From: Novosphingobium umbonatum
Lineage (GTDB): Bacteria > Pseudomonadota > Alphaproteobacteria > Sphingomonadales > Sphingomonadaceae
Length of the DNA stretch: 64,000 nt
Assembly (NCBI RefSeq): GCF_004005905.1
Contig: NZ_SACO01000014.1
Location: 1 to 64,000, forward strand
Direction: 5' to 3'
Shown: positions 58,146-64,000 of the stretch, piece by piece
How the letters are laid out: each line of letters starts with the position of its first letter
How positions within the stretch are numbered: position 1 is the first letter of the stretch
Program-made: the position numbers and the translations under genes
The notes under the pieces: model-generated
Database searches by the model: none
What the model saw: the letters and a program-made list of their open reading frames with translations, nothing else
What the model was told of the DNA's origin: nothing

Positions 58146-59732
58146 TTAGCCCTGACGCTGGCGGCGCTGACCGTTACCGCGCGGTGCGGCGTCGACATTT
58201 TCACGCAGAGGGTCGAACTGGCTGCGCACGGGGGCCGGACGCGCACCACGCGGACCGGCGGCAGCGGGGCGGGCTGCGCCATCGCGGTTGCGACGTTCGG
58301 CATCGCGGCGTTCGCCACGGGCGCGGTCGGCCTCGCGCTGGCCTTGGCTGCGGGCACCATCGCGGGGACGGTCACCATGCACGCTCAGGCGGCGGTCATT
58401 GTTACTGCGCCCACCTTCGCGGCGCCCGCCTTCGCTACGGCTACCCTCACGGCGCCCACCTTCGCTGCGCCCGCCATCGCGGCGGCCACCGTCACGACGG
58501 CCACCATCGCGGCGTGCCGCATCCTGCATTTCGCCACTGGTGCGCTTGGCAGGGGCAGGCAGGCGGGCGGCTTCGCGCAGGAAGTCTTCCGGCAGGGGGA
58601 GGATCTTGAGCTTCACGCCAGTCAGGCGTTCGATGGCGCGGATATAGGGGCGTTCGTCCTCGGCCACAAAGCTGAGCGCGATGCCATCGGCGCCAGCGCG
58701 GGCGGTGCGGCCAATGCGGTGCACATATTGTTCGGCCACATTGGGGATTTCAAAGTTGAACACATGGCTGACGCCCGAAACGTCAATCCCGCGTGCGGCA
58801 ATATCGGTGGCGACCAGCACTTTGATGCGGTTTTCGCGGAAACCCTTGAGAGCGGCAGTGCGTTGCGCCTGACTCTTGTCGCCATGGATGGCGGCGGCTT
58901 CGATACCGGCAGGGGTCAGGTGACGCACGACACGGTCTGCGCCATGCTTGGTACGGGTGAAGATGATGGCGCGTTCGATCGGATCAGCCGCGCCTTCGGC
59001 CAGACCAGCGCGCAGGGTCATGGTCAGCAAAGCCTGCTTTTCCGACTGACTGATCAGGATGGCGCGCTGTTCAACCCGTTCGGCGGTGGTGGATTGCGGG
59101 GCAACTTCCACCTTGACCGGATTGTTGATGAATTGCTTGCCCAGGGCTTCGATCGCCTGCGGCATGGTGGCGCTGAAGAACAGGCTCTGGCGCTGTTGCG
59201 GCAACAGGCGGGCGATGCGCTTCAAGGGGTTGATGAAGCCGAGGTCCATCATTTGGTCGGCTTCGTCCAGCACGAAGATTTCCACATCGCGCAGGGTAAA
59301 GGCGCGCTGGTCGATCAGGTCGAGCAGGCGGCCAGGCGTGGCCACCAGCACATCGCAACCGGGCACCAGAGCGCGGGCTTGCTTGCCCGCGGGGACGCCG
59401 CCGAAGATGCACTGGATGCTCATGTTCACAAATTTGGCATAGCCGCGCATGTTTTCGGCAATCTGCGCCGCCAGTTCACGCGTGGGCGAAAGCACCAGCA
59501 TGCGGCAGGAGGCGCTTTTGCGCGGCTGCGGATTGGTGATCAGGCGGTGCAGCGAGGGCAGCGAGAAGGCCGCCGTCTTGCCGGTGCCGGTCTGGGCCAG
59601 ACCCAAAAGGTCGCGGCCTTCGATCAGCGCGGGGATCGACTTCTGCTGGATCGGGGTGGGGTCGTTATAGCCCTTGGCTTCGAGGGCGCGCAGCAAGGGC
59701 TCGGCCAGACCAAGGTCGGAAAAATAGGACAT
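58146..59732 (-). CDS. rhlE: DEAD-box RNA helicase, RhlE-like
   Basis: 528 residues from ATG 59732 (MSYFSDLGLAEPLLRALEAK). All core motifs are present: PTPIQQKSIP (Q), AQTGTGKT (I), PTRELAAQI (Ia), TPGRL (Ib), DEAD (II), SAT (III), IIFTRTK (IV), VATDIAARGID (V) and HRIGRTAR (VI). Residues after about 400 form an Arg/Gly/Asp-rich tail with repeated RRDGGR and REGGR, as in RhlE proteins that unwind rRNA or mRNA. The frame is open upstream, but the start chosen fits the family. Confidence 0.92.
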   Translation of the reverse strand: MSYFSDLGLAEPLLRALEAKGYNDPTPIQQKSIPALIEGRDLLGLAQTGTGKTAAFSLPSLHRLITNPQPRKSASCRMLVLSPTRELAAQIAENMRGYAKFVNMSIQCIFGGVPAGKQARALVPGCDVLVATPGRLLDLIDQRAFTLRDVEIFVLDEADQMMDLGFINPLKRIARLLPQQRQSLFFSATMPQAIEALGKQFINNPVKVEVAPQSTTAERVEQRAILISQSEKQALLTMTLRAGLAEGAADPIERAIIFTRTKHGADRVVRHLTPAGIEAAAIHGDKSQAQRTAALKGFRENRIKVLVATDIAARGIDVSGVSHVFNFEIPNVAEQYVHRIGRTARAGADGIALSFVAEDERPYIRAIERLTGVKLKILPLPEDFLREAARLPAPAKRTSGEMQDAARRDGGRRDGGRRDGGRSEGGRREGSRSEGGRREGGRSNNDRRLSVHGDRPRDGARSQGQREADRARGERRDAERRNRDGAARPAAAGPRGARPAPVRSQFDPLRENVDAAPRGNGQRRQRQG

Positions 59733-60020
59733 GACGTGTCTTTCAATAAAACGCATCGGCGCGCGCATAGGGCTGCGCGCGGCAAAGCAGGTGGCATCCG
59801 CCGCTAGCCCTGCGTGAAGAGGAAGCGTTACAAACACACAACCCTTGGGAAGCGGGGCGGGCAAATCCATCAAGGGATGCCCTCACGCGGTCCGTTCCTG
59901 CGTTTGAAAGGGGCGATAGGCGCCCTACGCCGGTTATGCTTGGGCAGGCCGCTAGCAGGCTTGTTCGCACAAAGCAAGAAAATTACGCGAGTCGATTCAA
60001 TTCGCTGCGGCCAGCATGGC

Positions 60021-60050
60021 AAAAGGGGCCAACCTTGCGGCTGACCCCTT
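60021..60050 (-). terminator. Intrinsic terminator of the TonB-C-domain gene
   Basis: Read on the minus strand, AAGGGGTCAGCC-GCAA-GGTTGGCCCCTT forms a 12-bp stem with two G-U pairs and a GCAA tetraloop, and the run continues as TTTT. The G-U pairs would be C-A mismatches on +, so the element points to the minus strand. Confidence 0.75.
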
Positions 60051-60054
60051 GGCC

Positions 60055-60089
60055 AAGGTCTCGCGGAGGGAGGGAGCTTGCGAGACCTT
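60055..60089. repeat. 10-bp inverted repeat downstream of the TonB-C-domain gene
   Basis: AAGGTCTCGC (60055-60064) and GCGAGACCTT (60080-60089) are perfect complements with a purine-rich 15-nt spacer. There is no T-run. It may be a second RNA-stabilising stem in the 3' untranslated region. Confidence 0.5.
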
Positions 60090-60120
60090 AATCGGGATTT
60101 TCGGGAAAATCAGATGGCGG

Positions 60121-60468
60121 TTAGGCCAGCTTCCACGTCATCGGGACAGTCAGCGTGGTGGCGCCAGCAGGGGGGGCGGGAACGCGGCCAACCTTCGAAG
60201 GCACCGACAGCGCTTCCTTGTCCAGCGAGGCCGAACCCGTGCCAGCCACCAGTTCGGCCTTTTCCACCGAACCATCGGCGCCGATAAAGACCTTCACCTT
60301 GGCGGTGCCTTCTTCACCGCGCATCTGGGCGGTCGAGGGGTAGGTCTGCTTCGAGGCAAACATGCGGGTCACCTGCTTGGTCCACTCGGGAGCCTGCGCC
60401 ATAGCAGGCGAGGCCACCAGCAGCGCACCAGCCAGACCGAGGGTAATCTTGCTGAAAAGAGTGGTCAT
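60121..60468 (-). CDS. Small secreted TonB-C-terminal-domain protein
   Basis: 115 residues from ATG 60468, with signal peptide (FSKITLGLAGALLVASPAMA). The mature part is a single TonB C-terminal-like domain: YPSTAQMRGEEGTAKVKVFI, GADGSVEKAELVAGTGSASL, DKEALSV, then TVPMTWKLA (family: F.I...G.v). Unlike TonB it has no transmembrane anchor or Pro-rich linker, so it should float free in the periplasm. It has its own terminator. Function unknown; possibly modulates TonB systems. Confidence 0.75.
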   Translation of the reverse strand: MTTLFSKITLGLAGALLVASPAMAQAPEWTKQVTRMFASKQTYPSTAQMRGEEGTAKVKVFIGADGSVEKAELVAGTGSASLDKEALSVPSKVGRVPAPPAGATTLTVPMTWKLA

Positions 60469-60542
60469 GATGTTATTGAGCCTTTCGGGTTGCAAAGCTT
60501 GTGCTGGATTATGAAGAAAGAATATTGGGGCGAGAGATAAAA

Positions 60543-60599
60543 ACAGGGAAAAATATATAGTTATCGAGTATTTCTTAGGGTCTTAGGTAACTTCCCTGT
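60543..60599 (-). terminator. Probable terminator of the chemoreceptor gene
   Basis: On the minus strand ACAGGGAA pairs with TTCCCTGT across a 41-nt AT-rich loop, followed by TTTTATCTC. The first arm lies only 3 nt after the chemoreceptor stop codon. The long loop lowers confidence. Confidence 0.45.
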
Positions 60600-60601
60600 G
60601 G

Positions 60602-62503
60602 TCAGAATTCCGACCAGTCCTCTTCGACTTTCAACGCATTGGCGCCTTGGGTGCGCGCTGGCATGGGCGCGATGCTGGCGCTGCGGTTAAAGCTGGGCAG
60701 GGCGACATCATTGCTGGCCGGGGCCGCGCTGAAGCTGCTGCTGCGGGCCGGAGCATGGCCACCCATGCCGCGTTCAAGGCGGAAGCGTTGCAGCTTTTCC
60801 ACCAGACGCTGCGTTTCGTCCGACAGATTATGCGTGCTGGCCGAGCTTTCCTCCACCATCGCCGCGTTCTGCTGGGTGAACTGGTCCATCGACGTGACCA
60901 TTTGCGAGATTTCGTCGATGTTCGACGACTGCTTCTGTGCGGCTTCGGCAATCTCCTCCACCAGTTCGGAAATCTGCGCCACTTCGCCCACGATCTGGCG
61001 CAAGGCATCGCCGCTCGCCGTGGCCAGAGCCACACCCGTAGACACCTGATCGTTCGAGGTGGTGATCAGCGCGCGAATATCCTTGGCAGCGTCCGCGCTG
61101 CGCTGGGCCAGCGCACGCACTTCATTGGCCACCACGGCAAAGCCCTTGCCAGCGTCACCTGCTCGGGCGGCTTCCACACCGGCATTGAGCGCCAGAAGGT
61201 TGGTCTGGAAGGCGATGCCGTCGATCACACCGACAATTTCGGCCATTTCGCGGCTGGAGGCTTCAATCGCCTGCAGACCCTGCACCGCCTGAATGGCTTG
61301 CGAGTCCGCCGAGACGGCCGTGCTGCGCGCCACGGCAAGGCGGCTGCTGGTCTGGCGGGCATTGTCGGCGGTGACGCGCACCGTGCCGGTGAATTCATTG
61401 AGCGTGCGGCTGGTTTCGGCAATCGAGCTGGCCTGATGCTCGGTGCGGCGCGAGAGGTCGCCACTGGCAGCGGCGATTTCGTCGGTACCACGGCGGATCG
61501 CATCGCAACCGTCGACAATCTCGGTCAGCACGGTGGAAAGCTGGCCCACCGCCTCGTTGAAATTGACATGCAGCTTGCCCAACGCACCCTGACCATTTTC
61601 CGGCACGCGGTGGGTCAGATTGCCCTTGGCCAATTCGGCCAGACCCGAACCGATGGCATCGATGGTCACCTGCGTTTCCTTGGCGCGCTCCAGTTCGGCC
61701 TGGGTGCGTTCCTGATCAGCGGCGAACAGTGACTTGAAGCTGTCCAGTGCGCGGGCAAGGCTGCCCAATTCGTCGTGGCGACCCGTGGCGGGCACTTCGA
61801 CATACATATCGCCCTGCACCAGACGGGCCACCGCTTCACTCATGCGCGAGATCGGGCGGGCGACGGTGCTCATCATCATGGCCATCATGGCCAGCGCGAT
61901 CACCACACCGGCGCCGGCGGTGGCGACGATGAAGCTGCGGGCCTGCGCGTAAATGGCGGCAGACTTGGCCGAAACCGCATTGGCGCCTTTGGTGTTGAGG
62001 TCGATCAGTTGCAGCAGATCGTCTTCCACGGTGTAGAAACCGTTGAGGGAATCGCCTTCGAACATGGCCTTGGCCGCAGCCTCATCGGTCAATTCCAGCA
62101 TCTGAGTGTTCTGGGTGGTATAGGCTTCCCAGTCCTGCTTCAGCTTGGAAAAGGCAGCCTTCTGTTCGCCGTCAGCCGTCAGCTTTTCCACATCGCCCAA
62201 ACGTTCACCAATCGCCGCCTGAGCAGCGCGCAGCATCTTGGTCTGGCGCGTTTTTTGGCCTTCGCTGGTGGCGGTGATATAGGCGCTTTGCTTGATGCGA
62301 TATTGCGAGATGAAGGCGTGGACATCGCCCAAAGCCTGCGATGCAGGCAGCCAGCGGTCGCGAAGATCAGCCGAAATGGCGTTAACTTCACCGATCTTGG
62401 CCACCGCGAAAGTGCCCATGGCGGCCATAACCACCAGCAGGACGGAAAAGGCAGCCAGAAATTTGGCTGATATGCCGATGCGCAGCAACGTTTTTCTCCC
62501 CAT
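60602..62503 (-). CDS. Methyl-accepting chemotaxis protein
   Basis: 633 residues. TM1 about 12-36 ([20 protein letters not shown]), a four-helix-bundle sensor domain (about 40-185), TM2 about 190-212, then HAMP ([18 protein letters not shown]) with a second HAMP-like segment (about 285-335). The signalling domain follows, with the conserved hairpin tip [20 protein letters not shown] then [22 protein letters not shown]. The C-terminus ends EEDWSEF, an acidic-aromatic tail like CheR/CheB tethers. No chemotaxis genes are adjacent. Confidence 0.93.
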   Translation of the reverse strand: MGRKTLLRIGISAKFLAAFSVLLVVMAAMGTFAVAKIGEVNAISADLRDRWLPASQALGDVHAFISQYRIKQSAYITATSEGQKTRQTKMLRAAQAAIGERLGDVEKLTADGEQKAAFSKLKQDWEAYTTQNTQMLELTDEAAAKAMFEGDSLNGFYTVEDDLLQLIDLNTKGANAVSAKSAAIYAQARSFIVATAGAGVVIALAMMAMMMSTVARPISRMSEAVARLVQGDMYVEVPATGRHDELGSLARALDSFKSLFAADQERTQAELERAKETQVTIDAIGSGLAELAKGNLTHRVPENGQGALGKLHVNFNEAVGQLSTVLTEIVDGCDAIRRGTDEIAAASGDLSRRTEHQASSIAETSRTLNEFTGTVRVTADNARQTSSRLAVARSTAVSADSQAIQAVQGLQAIEASSREMAEIVGVIDGIAFQTNLLALNAGVEAARAGDAGKGFAVVANEVRALAQRSADAAKDIRALITTSNDQVSTGVALATASGDALRQIVGEVAQISELVEEIAEAAQKQSSNIDEISQMVTSMDQFTQQNAAMVEESSASTHNLSDETQRLVEKLQRFRLERGMGGHAPARSSSFSAAPASNDVALPSFNRSASIAPMPARTQGANALKVEEDWSEF

Positions 62504-62688
62504 TGCGGGACATGTTGGAAAATTCGCCGTTAATTATGCGCCTTAGGGTCAGTATTTCGTGTTAGCCCTGATCCGTGGAGGCGCGGGGCGTAGTCGCAAC
62601 AGGTTGGAAAGCATAATTTCCGCAACGGGATATTCATGCGTCAATCGGCGCAATTGCGCGGCGCTTTGGGCTGGTTTAGATCGTTTGC

Positions 62689-63222
62689 ATGACCAAAAAC
62701 TATACAATCCGCCTTGCACATGGCGATGATGTGCCCGCGCTCGCCGCACTCAAACTTTTCTGTTTCCGTGAAACTTTTGGAGCCGGTGGTTTTGCGATTC
62801 CCTATCCGCCGGCAGATTTGGCGATTTTCGAGCGCGAATCCTATGGCGAGGCGAAGGTGGCCAGCGAATTGGCCGATTCGTCGCACCGGACTTGGGTGGC
62901 ACAGGATGAGGCGGGCGAATTGGTCGCCTATTGCCATGTCGGCCCCGCCAAAGTGCCGCATCCCGAATGTAAGGAAGGCGATGGGGAATTATACCAACTC
63001 TATCTGAAGGCCAGCGCGCAAGGGGCAGGACTGGGCAAAAAGCTGCTCGATCTGGGGCTGGACCATCTGGCGGCGCAGGGACGCCCAATCTGGTTGGGCG
63101 TATGGCAGGGGAATCTGAAAGCGCAGCATGTCTATGCCGGTCGCGGCTTTGCCATTGTGGGCGAATATCAATTCGCGGTGGGCGACTGGCTGGACGATGA
63201 ATTCATCATGCGGCGGGGATAA
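62689..63222 (+). CDS. GNAT-family N-acetyltransferase
   Basis: 177 residues. The N-terminus YTIRLAHGDDVPALAAL is the strand-1/helix-1 start of GNAT. The acetyl-CoA site ELYQLYLKASAQGAGLGKKL (Q/RxxGxG/A as QGAGLG) is at about 101-120. The remaining WLGVWQGNLKAQHVYAGRGF is the usual strand-5 and helix-4 end. The substrate is unknown. RimI/PhnO-like relatives acetylate proteins, antibiotics or small amines. Followed by a terminator. Confidence 0.88.
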   Translation: MTKNYTIRLAHGDDVPALAALKLFCFRETFGAGGFAIPYPPADLAIFERESYGEAKVASELADSSHRTWVAQDEAGELVAYCHVGPAKVPHPECKEGDGELYQLYLKASAQGAGLGKKLLDLGLDHLAAQGRPIWLGVWQGNLKAQHVYAGRGFAIVGEYQFAVGDWLDDEFIMRRG

Positions 63223-63225
63223 GAA

Positions 63226-63252
63226 AAAGGGGCGGTGGTGAGCCGCCCCTTT
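63226..63252. terminator. Bidirectional terminator
   Basis: AAAGGGGCGG (63226-63235) and CCGCCCCTTT (63243-63252) are perfect 10-bp complements with a 7-nt loop. GTTTG follows on + and a T-run on minus. It lies between the convergent acetyltransferase and gamma-glutamyltransferase genes. Confidence 0.88.
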
Positions 63253-63259
63253 GTTTGTA

Positions 63260-64000
63260 TCAGAAGCCGCGGGCCACGCCTTCGCGGCGCGGGTCGGCGG
63301 CACCGCTATAGCCGCCGCCTTGTTTTGCACTACGGCGCAGCACGATATGGATGCCGGAGTTTTCCCCGCGCGCGGTTTGCAGTACCAGACCCTTGGTGGC
63401 CAAGGCCGCGGTAATGTCCTGCGGGAAGGGATCAGCTCCAAAACTGTCGCCACGCGCCACCAGATTGGGCAGGCTGGCCGCCGATTGCGGAGCCATGCCC
63501 CAATCGAGCATCGCCACCAGCGCCTTCAGGTCATAGGCGATGATCGCCGAACCACCGGGCGAGCCCACGCCGATCTCGAAATCACCCTTGGGCGACAGGA
63601 CGATCGTGGGCGACATGCTGGAGCGCGGACGCTTGCCTCCGGCCACCGCATTGGCGGCGGGGGTGCCATCGCTGTCGGTGGGGGTGAAGGAAAAATCGGT
63701 CAGCTGGTTGTTGAGGAAGAACCCATCCACCATCCGGCCATTGCCGAAGATGCTTTCCACCGTGGTGGTCATGGATACCACATTGCCCGCCGCGTCCACG
63801 ATCACGAAATGGCTGGTGCCGCCCGGTTCCTTGGTGGCGTCGGGGCCGACTTTGGGCGCGTCCTTGGGCACGCCATAGGTGACGGGCTGGATGCTATTGC
63901 CAATCAGCTTGGCGCGCTGGGCCAGATAGTCGGGCGCCAGCAAGCCCTTGGGGAAGGGCACAAAGGCGGGGTCGCCTTCATAACGGTCGCGGTCGGCATA
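63260..64000 (-). CDS. ggt: Gamma-glutamyltransferase, C-terminal part (cut by window edge)
   Basis: 246 codons plus stop are visible and the frame runs off the right edge (YADRDRYEGDPAFVPFPKGL). GGTSHFVIVDAAGNVVSMTT contains the catalytic Thr that starts the small subunit. Further family blocks are SIFGNGRMVDGFFLNNQLTD, GKRPRSSMSPTIVL, and GSPGGSAIIAYDLKALV (oxyanion Gly-Gly). The enzyme is a periplasmic Ntn-hydrolase that splits glutathione and transfers gamma-glutamyl groups. The Ser/Asp pair and autocleavage Thr look intact. Confidence 0.93.
   Translation of the reverse strand, partial: YADRDRYEGDPAFVPFPKGLLAPDYLAQRAKLIGNSIQPVTYGVPKDAPKVGPDATKEPGGTSHFVIVDAAGNVVSMTTTVESIFGNGRMVDGFFLNNQLTDFSFTPTDSDGTPAANAVAGGKRPRSSMSPTIVLSPKGDFEIGVGSPGGSAIIAYDLKALVAMLDWGMAPQSAASLPNLVARGDSFGADPFPQDITAALATKGLVLQTARGENSGIHIVLRRSAKQGGGYSGAADPRREGVARGF

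Larger units (their letters stand above)
59733..60120. other. Intergenic region upstream of the helicase gene
   Basis: About 390 bp. The left part should carry the helicase promoter and a long 5' leader, common for cold-regulated DEAD-box genes, though no conserved boxes are visible. The right part holds a terminator (60021-60050, minus strand) and an inverted repeat (60055-60089). No RNA gene recognised. Confidence 0.45.

Noticed and set aside
58044..59807. Long open frame on + opposite the DEAD-box helicase
   Set aside because: Low-complexity translation; the minus strand carries all helicase motifs.

Overview
The window is a GC-rich alphaproteobacterial chromosome segment, most likely a sphingomonad (Novosphingobium/Sphingobium type). 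This rests on the gene families present: a large TonB-dependent receptor, secreted purine-salvage enzymes, a COG2509 flavoprotein, RhlE and an MHS transporter. It also carries a REP-like palindrome pair of the sort scattered through such genomes. About 25.5 kb of it is the right part of a T7-like podovirus prophage. The rest is host chromosome.

Prophage, 1-25.6 kb, all on the + strand. The window opens in the last 44 codons of an IS3-family transposase; the IS end lies about 5 bp before the tail tubular A gene. Then follow, in T7 order, tail tubular A and B, a gp13-like protein, internal virion proteins (gp14-, gp15- and gp16-like), a chimeric T7-type tail fibre, a second repeat-rich fibre, small tail and lysis-type proteins, a gp18-like small terminase, two beta-rich proteins and the gp19-like large terminase. 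A 930-bp gene-free block (19.17-20.10 kb) with a strong terminator and six copies of a 19-bp G-rich repeat fits the fused ends of the linear phage genome. Beyond it are five early units of small unknown genes. Each unit is headed by the same hairpin: a 7-bp outer stem, a single mismatch, an inner stem, then the Shine-Dalgarno sequence. A winged-helix-like regulator, a tyrosine integrase and the 3' end of a tRNA-Ser (the att remnant) close the prophage. Portal, capsid, RNA polymerase and replication genes are not in the window and presumably lie to the left.

Host region, 25.6-36 kb. This holds an aminotransferase with serine acetyltransferase (minus strand), a spermidine-synthase-like methyltransferase-fold protein, a beta-carbonic anhydrase with a SulP transporter (probable bicarbonate uptake), an OmpR-type response regulator with its histidine kinase, and a secreted beta-helix RTX protein.

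Host region, 36-48 kb, looks like a purine-nucleoside utilisation locus: an exported nucleoside hydrolase, a LysR regulator, an exported adenosine-deaminase-like enzyme, a TonB receptor, an exported NUP-family protein, an 8-oxoguanine-type deaminase and an NCS2 purine permease. My reading is uptake across the outer membrane, deamination and ribose cleavage in the periplasm, then base import. A degenerate HD-GYP protein sits inside the locus. The 48-54.6 kb stretch (MHS transporter, shikimate-dehydrogenase-like protein, tannase/feruloyl esterase, second MFS) could serve plant phenolic or quinate esters.

Host region, 54.6-64 kb. It contains a COG2509 flavoprotein, a REP pair, a HerA-like ATPase, an RhlE-like RNA helicase, a small secreted TonB-C-domain protein, a chemoreceptor, a GNAT acetyltransferase and the C-terminal part of gamma-glutamyltransferase, which runs off the right edge.
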